Shown: piece by piece, positions 50,258-62,490 of the stretch
Layout of the letters: every line of letters starts with the position of its first letter
How positions within the stretch are numbered: position 1 is the stretch's first letter
DNA from: Chamaecrista fasciculata
Taxonomy: Eukaryota; Streptophyta; Magnoliopsida; Fabales; Fabaceae
NCBI GenBank assembly: GCA_003254925.1
Contig: QANZ01032556.1
Location: 67,297 to 131,296 of the forward strand
Reading direction: 5' to 3'
Length of the DNA stretch: 64,000 nt
Translations under genes and position numbers: made by a program
Notes under the pieces: model-generated
The model's input: the letters and a program-made list of their open reading frames with translations, nothing else
Told to the model about the DNA's origin: nothing
Database searches by the model: none

Positions 50258-50707
50258 TTAAACCTCGTCATTCTTCTGGTTTGTTAAGTAATGACGGATT
50301 CGCTCGGCTTTTTTCTTCATAGACTCAATCATCTCTTCAGTTGCATCATTGATCTGTTTCGGTAAGTTAACCTCCATAAAATCGAACCACTCACCCAGAG
50401 TCATCTTATCTAAATCGGGACAATCCCCATCTTCATTCAAGTTCTTTGAACAAGCTTCTCCACCTAACTTCCCCAAATCTGGATGATCCCCATTTTCATC
50501 CAAATCCTTGTTTTGCACTGAACAAATTTCTTCACCTTCTCCTCTACTACAACAAGTTTCTACTTTACCACAGAGATTTCTGGTCTCATCTGTATCTAAA
50601 CCCTCTTTCACTCCGATGAGAACGTCCTTTCCGAGACGGAATTCTAGGGTTTCGCCTTCGCGAGGGCCTTGAAGAATCTCCAGCTTCAGATAAGGAGGCT
50701 CTTCCAT
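50258..50707 (-). CDS. Small protein with a truncated FHA-like N-terminus
   Basis: An intronless gene, 149 aa. The start [20 protein letters not shown] resembles the first strands of plant FHA-domain proteins, in which the domain normally continues for some 70 more residues with the phosphothreonine-binding GR, SxxH and NG motifs. None of those is present here. The protein passes instead to an acidic Cys-containing stretch with an imperfect internal duplication ([12 protein letters not shown] / [12 protein letters not shown]), and ends in a helical tail ([36 protein letters not shown]) of the kind found at the end of those FHA proteins. It probably cannot bind phosphopeptides. The start codon is at a normal distance from the probable promoter, and a foldback element begins 99 bp upstream. 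Confidence 0.65.
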   Translation of the reverse strand: MEEPPYLKLEILQGPREGETLEFRLGKDVLIGVKEGLDTDETRNLCGKVETCCSRGEGEEICSVQNKDLDENGDHPDLGKLGGEACSKNLNEDGDCPDLDKMTLGEWFDFMEVNLPKQINDATEEMIESMKKKAERIRHYLTNQKNDEV

Positions 50708-50805
50708 TGTTGTTCAGGGAAGAAGCGCTACTAGAGACGCAGAGATTGAAGACCGCCATTGAACTAACGAACTTACTATATATTTTAAATTTGTTTAAAA
50801 TAATA

Positions 50806-51791
50806 GCCCAAAGTGTGAATTTGGTCCTGTAACTTTTCTCCAGTTCCCAAATCAGTCCTACAACTTTTTTTGTCTCGAATTTGGTCCTGTATCTTTACTC
50901 TAGGTCACAAATCAGTCCTACATCTTTTTTTGTCTCAGTTTTGGTCCCATATGTTTTGAAAACCTCCCACCGTTAGTCCTCCATCTATTTTAAATTACAC
51001 TTTAGTCCTGAAAACTTCAAGTTCCTTTCACTTTAGTCCCTGACTATTAAAATGAAAGTGAAAGAGCATCCTTGAAGATTATCAAACCTTATATCTTGGT
51101 TCCTAATCCATGAAGTCTTCATGAAATGAAATAGAAATGCAAAACAATACAAATTAAAGCAAATGACTGAGGGACCAAAACTGAAAACGCAGAAAATTTA
51201 AAACCCATCAAAAAAGGCCTCAAACTCGCCGGAAAACGTACGAAAATCACCGAGAAACTCAAGGGGTCGTCCAAAAACCTCAATTCTCAGTGAAATCTCA
51301 CTCAAATAATTGCCCTCAAATGCTTTAAGAAAGAATTTTCGAAAATCCAGACTTTTGAGGAGGGAGATGATAGAAGAAATGTAAGGGATTTCAGAACTTC
51401 TCTCTTGGAATCACAAAATGTAAGGGAATCTTCTATTACCTCCCTCCTCAAAAGTTTGGATTTTCGAAAATTCTTTCTTAAAGCATTTGAGGGCGATTAT
51501 TTGAGTAAGGTTTGAGAATCTTCAGGGATGCTCTTTCACTTTCATTTTGATAGTCAGGGACTAAAGTGAAAGAGACTTGAATTTTTCAGGACTAAACTGT
51601 AATTTAAAATAGACCAAGGACTAACGATGGGAGGTTTTTAAAACATATGGGACCAAAACTGAGTAAAAAAAGATATAGGACTGATTTGGGACCTGAAGCA
51701 AAGATACAAGACCAAATTCGAGATAAAAAAAGTTATAGGACTGATTTGGAAACTGGAGCAAAGTTACGGGACCAAATTCGCACTTTGGCCC
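50806..51791. mobile_element. Large foldback/Mutator-like element with perfect 9-bp TSD
   Basis: The ends GCCCAAAGTGTGAATTTGGT and, read from the right, GGGCCAAAGTGCGAATTTGG start inverted arms of roughly 400-500 bp, so the element is essentially one hairpin (for example 'agaaagaattttcgaaaatcc' near 51330 pairs with its complement near 51460). The right arm lacks part of the left. The TSD AAAATAATA is perfect (50797-50805, 51792-51800). No transposase is present. Confidence 0.82.
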
Positions 51792-51919
51792 AAAATAATA
51801 TATTGTTTTTATTAATATATAATTGTAATATTAAAAAAATTTAAATTATGCATGATAATATAAATATAAATAGATTTATATATCTATCATGATTCATGAG
51901 CATTAATATTTTTTGTATT

Positions 51920-52056
51920 GTGGCCTTTCATTTTACCTATTAGATGATCTACCCTTTTTAGTAAATTAATGCCCAAAAGAAAACAAAACAGAACATGACA
52001 CATCTGGTTGCTTAATGCCTGTAATTAGTGAGAAACTATTCATGGAGTTAGGAATA
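51920..52056. repeat. 137-bp repeat, copy 1
   Basis: TGGCCTTTCATTTTACCTAT through 'gagaaactattcatggagttaggaata' is nearly identical to about 56602-56737 within the PTH2 gene, same orientation, 4.7 kb apart. Confidence 0.85.
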
Positions 52057-53055
52057 CGACTAGTATAACAGAACAAGCAAATTTAGATGTCTAGTATAAC
52101 ATGGATTTGACTCATGTTACCCAAATAATGAGGTTTGTTATAATCCACCATAACTTGCATTACTACATGTATACCCGAATTTTTCAAATACTTCAAAATT
52201 CATCCATTACAATGAATAAATTCTTAACCTTTTCAAATAAAATAGTTTGAGCTCCCTTCAATTTAGCTCTATATATATAGAAGCTTCTGTTAGATTTTAA
52301 AAACATTAATACGACTTTGTCCTTTTCCAAAATGATAATTGGGATAACTGAATTGATAATTAAGATCAAGGTGCAAAGGCTAATTCATTGGTAGATTGCT
52401 TAGAAGTAATATTATCAAGATCGAGATCTTACGTAAGATCGAAAGAAATATAAAATAGATCGAATTGTAAGTTCCTACAACTTTAAAGAAACATGGATAT
52501 TTATATAAAAAGTAATGTAATATATTTTAAATATCTATGCATAAAGTTTGTTCATAAAAATAAATAATTAATATTCATACGTAATAGATTTACCACTTAA
52601 TTAATTTGAATGCATCATAATATATTCATTTTATTTTTTCATTTTTCATTAAATATACTTATAAATAACCTAATTAATAATATAAAAATTATTTATAAGC
52701 ATAAAATTATTTAAGAGTCGTCATATTTCAATAAAAATCGTAAGATCGATAATAAGATTGTACAATCGATGAGATGGAAAATCGTAAGATCTAATATATA
52801 AAATTGTTGGATCGATGAGATCTTAGTAGATCGGGATCGATTCGTCTAAATAAAATCGTAAAATCGTAAGATCTTAAGATTTAAATCAAGATCTTAACAA
52901 CATTGCTTAGAAAACCACAGGGACCCTAATCGTAAGATCTAATATATAAAAGGGCCTATGACTTTAAGCGGTCTTCGAGATCCATAGTTTCATGTTTTGT
53001 TAACTAAAAATAGAAAATAACTGAAAATATGTTTAGAACAATTTTTTTTTTTTTT

Positions 53056-53243
53056 NNNNNNNNNNNNNNNNNNNNNNNNNNNNNNNNNNNNNNNNNNNNN
53101 NNNNNNNNNNNNNNNNNNNNNNNNNNNNNNNNNNNNNNNNNNNNNNNNNNNNNNNNNNNNNNNNNNNNNNNNNNNNNNNNNNNNNNNNNNNNNNNNNNNN
53201 NNNNNNNNNNNNNNNNNNNNNNNNNNNNNNNNNNNNNNNNNNN
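53056..53243. other. Assembly gap (188 N)
   Basis: An N run directly after a poly-T tract. The sequence to its right is the remaining arm of a 'gggtaccaaa' foldback element like that at 61695-62093, so the gap probably hides the other arm. Confidence 1.
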
Positions 53244-54350
53244 AGGACCTATTCAAAAGAAATCTTATGAAAAGGAGAAAAATCTATAATATTAGAATTC
53301 TAAAGACCCTTTTATAATTAATTCTTTATGTTTTGATCCCTTTTAGTAAAGGGAAAGGACTTAAACGCATAAGAGAAGACTTTTTGGGAGATTTTTGACA
53401 TTTTAACTAACATTTTCCGTTAAATCCTAACAGAAAAAAACCTCAGGGTACCAAATCGCTAACGGAGCAAACCACGGGGTACCACAATGCAAAAAATTTT
53501 CTTTCAGGGTACCAAAGGGGAACCGCCCCTAACCACAGGGTACCAAATTGCAATTTACCCTTTAATTAAATACTATATTGATATGTAAATATTATTCAAC
53601 TTTATAATTTATAATTGACCAAAATGCAAAGAACCCCTGATTTAAGAGTGAACTACTCAATTATCTTCTCTTTTCATTCTGAACTTTCTAAATAAGGAAA
53701 ATTGTTTTAATTATATTTTTATTCCATTTGACCATTTCGGCATTTCCTTATCAGTCTCCACTTCAACCTTTTACCATCCTGTATTTAACCTCCAAGAATA
53801 CAAAACCAAAAAGTCAAAACAAAATAATACATAAATGATAAAACAAAAGGTTTCTTTGATACATATACTATCCATAACATAATAAGAGAAAGCACTGGAG
53901 ATTCAACTTAAATATCTCAACCTTCAATCTTAAAGATTGAAAGTTGTCATCTAAGCTAATACGCAATTGACCAATTACACTATAATTACGTTCGAAGAAC
54001 CACAGAACTTCCCAGCTTGAAGAAAAAGAGCATCCAAATGAATGAAACAAAATTTCTCAGAAGATTTGGCGAATCCAGAATGTTAGTTTTGCACCAAATA
54101 ATCAACCCAGGCTGTCATAACCTCATACTACCATAGTTTTGTCAGTGAGGACCTAGTTTTTCATCATCGTCGTTGGAACCTTCAAGATTAAACGTGAATC
54201 TTAATCAGGAGGACACAGTAAAATCTTCATGAAACGACCAGCAGTGCTTTCAAAGAATAATGTTTGCACAGCCTAAAGCATCAAAACTGTCATTCTCCAA
54301 CAACACTCTGGCTTGCGATACACAAGAGACCATTTTGAATGGGAAGATGA

Positions 54351-57300
54351 CTAGAGAAGTTTCAGTCCACCAGTTACATCATCAACCACCTCAACTGGCC
54401 CTGCATATAAATAATAGGTTGAATTATAAAAAAGAAAAAAACAAAATACTCGAAAGCAACAAGAGAGAAGTCAAACGAAATCATAGAAAGCAGTATTGGC
54501 AAGACAAAATACATGCATTAGAAAAGAGATAATTACCAATAATTGCCATCACTGTTCTGGAATCTAGAACACACAAAAAAAAAATTATTAGTTAGCATAT
54601 TAAATAGGATTGGTATTCAAAAGGAATAAATATCAGTAGTGAAAACATATCGCAATTGGGTACAAATTGAACTAAACAAGGCATGAAAACTAGCAGACTA
54701 GTTTCCAGAATTAAAAAACTTATCAGTGAGGAATTGTGGGTTACAGTATAATCCTGTTTCCACTCCCACTATATACTGGAAGAACTCAAGTATTTATACA
54801 TATCTGATGAATCCAAATCCATAAACTAATAAAGATATTTTCAGCCTTTGAGCTTTAGTATTTTAGAAAGAGAATGCAACTTAGTAAATAATAATAGAAA
54901 AAGCAATTTAAAAATACAATAAGTGAATGCGAAAGTTTTATAAGAATAAATCCAATGAAGATGGAAAGAAAGATAAAAGAATATACGGTAATAACCTGTC
55001 AGTAAATTAAGCTCAACACTTTCAGCTAAATTATCTTTAGGGTAAATGAGAGACTCCCTACCCTTGAAAAGTGCAAAAGTTAAATTCTTCTCTCCCAAGA
55101 GTCGTAGGAAATTATATGATTATCATTTTCAATTTTCTTCAAGGGTTCGCAAACAGCAACTGCTAACAACCAAAGTTGCATCTCTATTTGAAATGCTATC
55201 TCTAACTGATTTTAGCAGACACAATTTAAACACAAGATTTAGACAAACGTGCTTGATACAAAATGGCAGGATATGGGCAGCTTTTCTAACTCACTTGGTG
55301 CAATCTGCGTTCTCCCTGCATCAATTGTGATATGGGTGGGTAATTTCAGTGACTTTGCCCTTTCCTGTCAAATCAAACAACAAAACTGCTAAACAAAAAT
55401 TCCAGAATGAAAAAGAAAAGAAGTTGAAAAGACAGTGAAGAGAAAAGAAATAAAGAAAAGTATAATGTTGTGTTTCAGAAATTGCAGTCCATGAATGAAG
55501 AGGAGAACATAAAACAAACATAATAATTTAAAGATTGATAGACAACACATAATATCAGTCAATCTAGTTTACTTAATTATTGCTCAAGAATAATAATAAT
55601 ATTATCAGAAGGAAAGAAGTGATACAAGTAATTAAGACATAAGGTATCCTTCTTATATACAAGGATGAATGAAGGCAGAATAAACATATACAGTATAAAG
55701 CAATTTAAACTAAGTGAGATTCAGAGAAGAGGTTTTGTTAAATATTCAATAAACCTTTCTCATAATTTGCATCTAAACTTGAGCATTCAAAGTTTCCAGT
55801 TGGAAAATTTTCCCTAACCCTCCCCAAACATCCATCATTTATACCCAAGTTACACTCTTTGGTAGATATATACTTCTTTTGTCTTACAGTCCTTAACAGC
55901 TTTCGTTGTCTTTCATATATAGTTTGCTAAACACAGTCCAGATCAAGTTCATTCATTAACAGAGTTTTGGGCGATGAAATTTTCCTGTTGTGAGTTTCTC
56001 CCCCACTCCTCTTTTGCAAATTCATCTTTTACAGCACAAACTGCACAATTTGCAGCCACCAGTAAGAAAAGAAACATGTTTTCTTGGTTTCAGGCTATGA
56101 AGATCATCTTTTCTCTCATAGTCCCTAAGATCCAAACAGATATAGGACAAGGGTGGGGGCATTAAAAATATTGATTTATATGATTGTAACTTTAACTCTA
56201 AAAGTGACTAAGATTTTATCAAGTTATTTTAGGTAATTTTAAGGTACTCATGATAGAATTAGAGTCCTAGTAGGATAATTTGTAAATTAGGAAGTTTTAG
56301 AAGATTTCTTACTTGTCAATCAAGTTTTATAATTGCCTATAAAAAGGGCTGCTATCTGTAAAACAATATTTTCACTTTTGAATATTACTTCAAGATCCTC
56401 TTTGTTTCCCTGATAAACTTTAGAGCTTCCACCTAGTGGATTCAAGCTCACCAGCTAAAACTATGCCTAACTCACTTCCATATCATGTTACAAAACATAT
56501 AACATTTATTAGGGAACAAAGCCCTATAAAAATTTGTCATACATAAATGATCCAACTCAATTTTTTTCTCCTTTTTGGTAATTGGGCATGACAGGATTTG
56601 TGTGGCCTTTTACTTTACCTATTAGATGATCTACCCTTTTTAGTACATTAATGCCCAAAAGAATACAAAACAGAACATCACACATCTGGTTGCTTAATGG
56701 TGTAATTAGTGAGAAACTATTCATGGAGTTAGGAATAAAAATTCCAACCACTTTTGCATGATTAATTAGAAAAGAAGCAAACTTCCTTCATTTCTTATTA
56801 GTAAAAGTATATTAAATTCCATTTACAGTTACCTCGGTGCATCATAATGATAATCCCTAACACAGTATTTTGTAGCAGGGAAAGCACGTGAGTCAAATTG
56901 TCAACATCCAGCTATTAAATCAATTAAACAAGAAATTAACCGTTGTGGCAGAAAATAACTGTAAACGTTGCTCACTTGTAGAACCAGCATATCTTCCTCA
57001 CTTTCAATTTTGACAACAACCTTAGGTTGTGCGCACATCTCCCACCTGCACATTGAACAACTTTAGAATAAAGAGAAACAATTAGGGATGATTTATAAGT
57101 GAATTCAAAACCTGTGACTGTACCTATTTAAAGTTTTTGGAGCTCGATTGAGAAGCTTTTTGTAGAGACCCAAAGTTGCATGACTACAAAATAAAAGGAA
57201 CAGTTTTTAACCATGACACAGTTGGAAAACGAAACTCACCCACTTAAATGAAATAAAAATAAATGAACAAGAAAAATGATAGCAATCCATCAGTCTACAT

Positions 57301-58100
57301 AAACCTTCAAGTTAGGGTGCTTCTCAAAAAGACAGCCAAAGAAACATATTATCATCACCGGTTAAGTCAGCCTTATGGAAAATATCAACCAGTTTTGACC
57401 ACGGAAACAACTCATTTAGTATTTGCAGTTTCAAACATAGAAATTAATATTATCAAGAAAATATCAACCAGTTTTGAACAGCATCATCTTTATTGAAAGC
57501 ACTGCCCTTGCTTGGATGCAGAAGTAATGTCTGTCCATGATAGAGTATGTGATGAGTTCTCGCAAAAACAGAATGCAGAATAAAGATGAATATTCCAACA
57601 ATAATTGCCTCCATGACTAAAACCCAAAAGCAATCGGAACTTCCTTTGAGATGTACATATATAATTTATTTAGTAAATTTCAAATCAAATCACTCATTTA
57701 GCCTAGATTCCAATGATGAAAAACAAACCTGCACTGAGCGGCAATTTTTCCTTTGCCCATTTTAAGATCATTTCTCACCACCAATACCTGCATAAAAACA
57801 ACAGAAAACCATGAATCTTCACAGTAAAACCCACCATTGCAAGATAAAGAAATAGAGAAAGAAAGCAGGGATTACTACCATCTTGAAATCATCGAGCACG
57901 TCAGCCAGATTTTCAATCTCAAGCGGGTCTTTGAGATTCTTCTTCTTCTTATTATTCTTCTCCTTCTCATCCACAATTGAACTCATTCTGCGTAACCTCG
58001 TGGCGATAAGGAATCGAAGAGGATAGTTGGAGCCGAAGAAGTAACCGAAAGCAAGACATCCAGCCCCAACGAGAATCGCATTCAGCCATGTAAAATCCAT
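54351..58100 (-). CDS. PTH2: Peptidyl-tRNA hydrolase 2 (PTH2), membrane-anchored, 7 exons
   Basis: PTH2 cleaves peptidyl-tRNA released from stalled ribosomes and recycles the tRNA. Exons: 58100-57879, 57787-57729, 57183-57124, 57045-56976, 55364-55295, 54563-54537 and 54400-54351, all GT-AG, summing to 558 nt and 185 aa, the family length. Residues 1-24 (MDFTWLNAILVGAGCLAFGY) are a membrane anchor, then a Lys-rich linker. The PTH2 core follows: VLVVRNDLKMGKGKIAAQCS, HATLGLYKKLLNRAPKTLNR, CAQPKVVVKIESEEDMLVLQ, THITIDAGRTQIA, and the C-terminal GPVEVVDDVTGGLKLL. All conserved active-site blocks are intact. Intron 4 (1.6 kb) contains a possible LTR and the 137-bp repeat. In Arabidopsis PTH2 genes neighbour TOL1 and a calmodulin-like gene (from memory), which fits both ends of this window. 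Confidence 0.94.
56165..56470 (+). repeat. Possible Ty1/copia-type solo LTR in a PTH2 intron
   Basis: Promoter-like organisation: 'tagagtcctagtaggataa', a TATA-like CCTATAAAAAGGG at about 56337, then 'aaaacaatattttcactttt', as in LTR U3-R regions. No TSD, internal domain or second LTR was identified. Weak call. Confidence 0.3.
56602..56737. repeat. 137-bp repeat, copy 2 (PTH2 intron 4)
   Basis: Nearly identical to 51920-52056. It may have been copied from this intron to the intergenic site, or both may belong to an unrecognised dispersed family. Confidence 0.85.
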
Positions 58101-59136
58101 TCGACAGAACTGAACTCCCCACTTCTTAGTACGCGTCAGAGGATCGATTGATCAAAGACGGAAGCGAAGTTGAAGGTGATTGAGGTTAGGGTTTATCATG
58201 GACTAAAATGAGAATCTCAGTGTGAAGTTAGGGTATAGAATAGAATATATTAGTGCGAAACTGCGATTGCGAGCTATGGAGTGTAAAGTGTGATGTTATT
58301 GTGAATATATTAGATGACTTTATAGGGTGAGATGAGATGATTTAGGGTCTAAACCATTGTGAATTTAATTAGTGAGTGAGGTGGGGTGGATTAAAATGGT
58401 TTGTAAACCATCATAGACCACTCAAATGTTTATTTTTCCAAACCTTCTAAATTCGGGGTTTAGAATGGTTTGTAACTTTAATATTTTTTATTTTTTATTA
58501 CTTTTAAATTTTAAAGATCTACATATATTATTTCTCTTTATAAGGTTATTATTGAGAATTTCAAATTTTAACTTATCACACCTCATTAATAATAGTACAA
58601 TATCTAATCACTAAGGAATTGTTTACCATTACTTTTTTCATTGAACTCCCAATCAATGAGATGGTTCATTTAACCCACCACACCCTCTCCTTTCGATCAT
58701 CGCACCACACTCTTCTAAAAACTCTTAATCAAGCCTAAAGGATTGTTTCAGCTCCTTCTTGGATTGTTTCTGTTTTTCTTTGTTTTAAAAAATATTTGTT
58801 TTGCTATTTCATTTTCCAATGAAGGGAAATGGATGAAACAAATTATATGATTATATTGTTCACACAAAAAAAATTATATGATTATACCATTTTTTTAGTA
58901 AATAGTAAATTAATCTTTAAAACATTGGACTTTTAAAAAATAAAATTACGGTTAATTTAAATATTAGCTAAAATTTAATAACAATGTTATGATTAACTTA
59001 TTCTTTTAATTTGTTTTTTTTTTGAAAAATCTTTTCACTATAATCAAATATGTGAAATTGGTAAGTGTGGGCGAGACTTCAAATATTGGATAAACAACAA
59101 AAAAGAAATTTTGATAATCTCCTTTATTGTATACTA

Positions 59137-59403
59137 GCGCCAAATTCGTGTAATGCACGGTAAGTTCAACTCATATAATTGTTATATAAATGGATAGATT
59201 TTAACTTTGTAATATGATAATAAGCAATATATGTATAGCACAAAAAAGATTTGTAACACAAAATAAACGGCTCATAAGCTAACCCAAACAGACCCTAAAT
59301 AGTTAATGATTGCAGAAAAAAAAAACAACATGGACCAAGATGTATATTTTCAATATTTAGATACTAAATCATAGTCTTGGAATAAATTTAAAGATTAAAA
59401 AGT
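59137..59403. repeat. 270-bp direct repeat, copy 1
   Basis: Begins GCGCCAAATTCGTGTAATGC and contains 'gttcaactcatataattgttatata' and 'catggaccaagatgtatatt'. About 85-90% similar by eye to 59684-59947. The opening 'tatactagcgcc..tgcacgg' recalls Helitron 5' ends, a weak resemblance. Confidence 0.8.
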
Positions 59404-59504
59404 AGGTTTTCTCTTTCAATTTCAGTATTGCACTTTGACCAAAAGTGTATATAAGAAATGACAAGTTTTGTACTACTAAATTTGTTGCCTCTTGCTTGAA
59501 TCCA

Positions 59505-59583
59505 AAAACTTTTCATAAATAGAGTGTCGGGTTCTAGTTGGGACCCAGCTAGAACCCAGCACTCTATTTATGGAAAAGTTTTA
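59505..59583. repeat. Hairpin of about 35-bp stem
   Basis: CATAAATAGAGTGTCGGGTT (59514 onward) pairs with its near-complement ending at 59572. The core 24-bp arms match at 22 positions, and outer A/T-rich arms ('aaaacttttc' / 'gaaaagtttt') extend the stem past one bulge. The loop is about 11 nt (TTGGGACCCAG). Confidence 0.75.
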
Positions 59584-59683
59584 TTTCAAACCAACTAAAA
59601 CGTTAAAAAATGAAAAAAAAATAAAATGAGACTTTTGTCGCTACCAATATACATATTCCTCACAATTTGTTGTTTAAACTATT

Positions 59684-59947
59684 GCGCCAAACTCATGCAA
59701 TGCACGGTAGGTTCAACTCATATAATTGTTATATAAATTGGTAGATATGAACTTTGCAATATGATACTATGCACTATATATGTGTAGCACAAAAAAGATT
59801 CGTAACACAAAATAAACTGCTCATGAGCTAACACAAACAGTCCCTAAATAGTTGATGTTTGCAAAAAAAAAACATGGACCAAGATGTATATTGTCAATAT
59901 TTAGAGACTAAATCATAGTTTTGGAATAAATTAAAGACTAAAAAGTA
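59684..59947. repeat. 270-bp direct repeat, copy 2
   Basis: Begins GCGCCAAACTCATGCAATGC, same orientation as copy 1, offset about 547 bp. The sequence between the copies contains the hairpin at 59505-59583. Confidence 0.8.
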
Positions 59948-61299
59948 ATGCAAATACGAATTATATATAACATGATTTATAAAATTAATTAATGTGAAAT
60001 TTCGGGAGGATTTTTACATTTTAGGATATGACATGACAAGTTTATGAAGTATGTAAATTGTAAACACCAAATGGCATGTAGAAGCTGCTATACATACAAC
60101 TTTATATAATATAATAGAAAATGTGATATAAATAATTAATTTTTTATTAATAATATTATCAAATTGACAATTAATTTTAATTAAATATTTAAGCTATTAT
60201 ATTTTATAATAATATTTTTAAGATTAAATTGAGAGATTTCTGAAAAATTAAATCATTAAATAATTTTTGTTTACAATCTTGAATACAGAACTCTGATTTT
60301 TTTAAAAAAAATTAAATATATATTATAGATAATTTAATTTTTTCATTAATCATTCAACATTGTATAATCAAATTATCAAATACAATATAATTTTCAAAAT
60401 TTTATTTTGAATCTCATTTGGTGAATTATACATTTATACTTTAATTTTCAAACTACGTTTTTTTGTTCCTCAAATTTCTTTTACTGATTTTATCATTAAT
60501 CTAAAATATAATTTCATTAATCCTTTGTCGTCTAATATTTTTTTTTCTCGATGATGAAACAAATGAGATTTTAATGTTTAAGTTGTAAAATTATTGACAT
60601 GGGTAAAACAATGAATTTTTTTTCCCTCTTTTTCTCTATTAGTCTCTCTCACTTCTCATCTCTCTTATTTTCTTCATTCTAATGTTGTAAAAATTGAATC
60701 GAATTAGAGAGTTTGATCGGTTGAACCGTTAGATAAATTGAAGAATAAGCTAATTTGATCCGGAAAGCCATTTTTGCAGCTCTGCAAATTAGATTAAAAA
60801 CAACTGGATGAAAGTGTCTCAATCAAGTTTGATAAGTGAATCACTAAATTATATTTGACCCCTCATATGTTAATATTTTTTAATTTAGTCCCTCAAAAAG
60901 TTTTTTTTCTCAATTCAATCCTTAAAAAATTTCTATTTTCTCTATTTACTTCCTTAAAAATTATTTTGTTGTCAATTTTAACTTCTATATAAATTATTGT
61001 ATTGTAACATTAATTGTTTGTGATAAATCATAAATTTATAATTATTCATATTTTAATATTTGTATTTAATATATTGTTTTTGTTTAAAATAATTAATAAT
61101 TATTATTTAATACATCGTCCAGTTCAATTATTGATTCAACCAATTAAATCGATTAGTTGAATTATTATCTCGTGCTGTATGGTTTGGTTTCAGTGTTTTT
61201 GTCAGATCGAGCAACATGATATTTCATACAGTACAAAGATGGTTTCGATTATGGATCAGTAGGTAATAAAAAAAACAGCCCATGTTGAATTATGTTGAT

Positions 61300-62340
61300 T
61301 GGCTGACAGTGCTAGTTGATCTTGATGTCATCTGGAAGTTACGAAATGACAGGATCTGAAGAAGTACCGTGATCTTACTAATTTCAGCTATTCACAACAT
61401 TAATTGTAGGGTAGTTAAACATAGGGATGCCTTTAATTGTTCGGCTAACAATTTGTGACCGCATATGATTATTGACGATGTATGTAATTTTATAGTCTCA
61501 TCTAGTTTTAGGTCGTTCAAGGATTATCATGGTTCCACCCAGGTGGGCACCTCGCATATGATAAGTCTTAATATTTAGTGTTGTTGTACTTCGTTGATCT
61601 TTTTTTCAAATACATAAAAAAAATTAAATCGATTAAATTATGAACAACTGTTTTTTTACTCTCCTTTTCTCTTTCTTTCACTATATATTTTTTTGGGTAA
61701 ATTACACTTTGGTACCCTGTGGTTTGACTCTATTTCACTTTGGTACCCTATGGTATTCTCCTTTAATACTTTGGTACCCTTTGGAGCTATTTTGTAATTT
61801 TAACCATAATAAATTTTGCAAAAATTACATATTGACCCCTAAATTTTTTAAAGTTTTCATTTTAGTCCCTAGATAATATGTATCTAGGGACCTATTTGTA
61901 ATTTTTTAAAAACTTTTTGGTGTCAATATGTAATTTTTGCAAAATTTATCATGGTTAAAATTACAAAATAACTCCAAAGGGTACCAAAGTGTTAATGGAG
62001 AATACCACAGGGTACCAAAGTGTCAAGTTTCAAACCACATGGTACCAAAGTGAAATATGGTCAAACCATAGGGTACCAAAGTGTAATTTACCCTATTTTT
62101 TTTTATAATTCTCATTCATGTACTGGGATTTTAGCTGGAAATATTCTAATGTTTTTTTTTTCCTGTAATTCTTGTTCTTTTTCTCTTAGTTGGATCCCTC
62201 GTCGAGCTAATATGGTTGCCCACTATCTTGCTCAATTTGGATCCTCCCTAGAATGTTGTTGTTGGCTGGACTGCCGTATTGTATTTTGGATTGGCTTTCT
62301 GTTGATTTTTAGTAATGATATTTTATTATTGATCAAAAAA
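61300..62340 (+). pseudogene. Non-LTR retrotransposon (LINE) remnant, RNase H-like region
   Basis: Around 62188-62280 the frame reads SLSWIPRRANMVAHYLAQFG, then SSLECCCWLDC, the conserved end of the RNase H-like domain of plant LINE polyproteins (W..R..N.VAH.LA). Upstream (61300-61540) VIWKLRNDRI and LLISAIHNINCRVV with stop codons resemble the linker before that domain. The middle is missing, and a foldback element (61695-62093) splits the two parts. Too broken to encode an enzyme. Confidence 0.4.
61695..62093. mobile_element. Foldback/Mutator-like element ('gggtaccaaa' family), 9-bp TSD
   Basis: GGGTAAATTACACTTTGGTA at the left and its reverse complement at the right end, with arms of over 160 bp; the right arm carries one extra 'ccacatggtaccaaagtg' unit. 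The TSD TATTTTTTT is perfect (61686-61694, 62094-62102). The 399-bp element is non-coding. A related broken arm lies at about 53440-53565. Confidence 0.8.
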
Positions 62341-62490
62341 TTATAAAAGAAAGTAAACAATTTCAATATATTGAATGAATATAAATATCATCTCAAATAC
62401 CATATATATATATAATAATGAATGAATAATTAAAATAATTAATATATGATTTTTATTAATTAATATTTATTAATTATTATAAATATTATT

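Larger units (their letters stand above)
50708..54350. other. Intergenic region: foldback element, repeats and assembly gap
   Basis: A 986-bp foldback element (50806-51791); a 137-bp sequence duplicated in the PTH2 intron (51920-52056); an AT-rich tract with repeated 'atcgtaagatc' phrases (52380-52960); the gap 53056-53243; the right arm of a 'gggtaccaaa' foldback cut by the gap (about 53440-53565); then AT-rich DNA and the PTH2 3' UTR. No gene is seen. Confidence 0.65.

Noticed and set aside
52380-52960. Possible new element built on repeated 'atcgtaagatc' phrases
   Set aside because: The motif recurs irregularly in AT-rich DNA. I could define neither ends nor target duplications, and the region runs towards an assembly gap.
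52990-53289. Frames on both strands running through the 53056-53243 gap
   Set aside because: Artefacts of N codons, with no protein character on either side.
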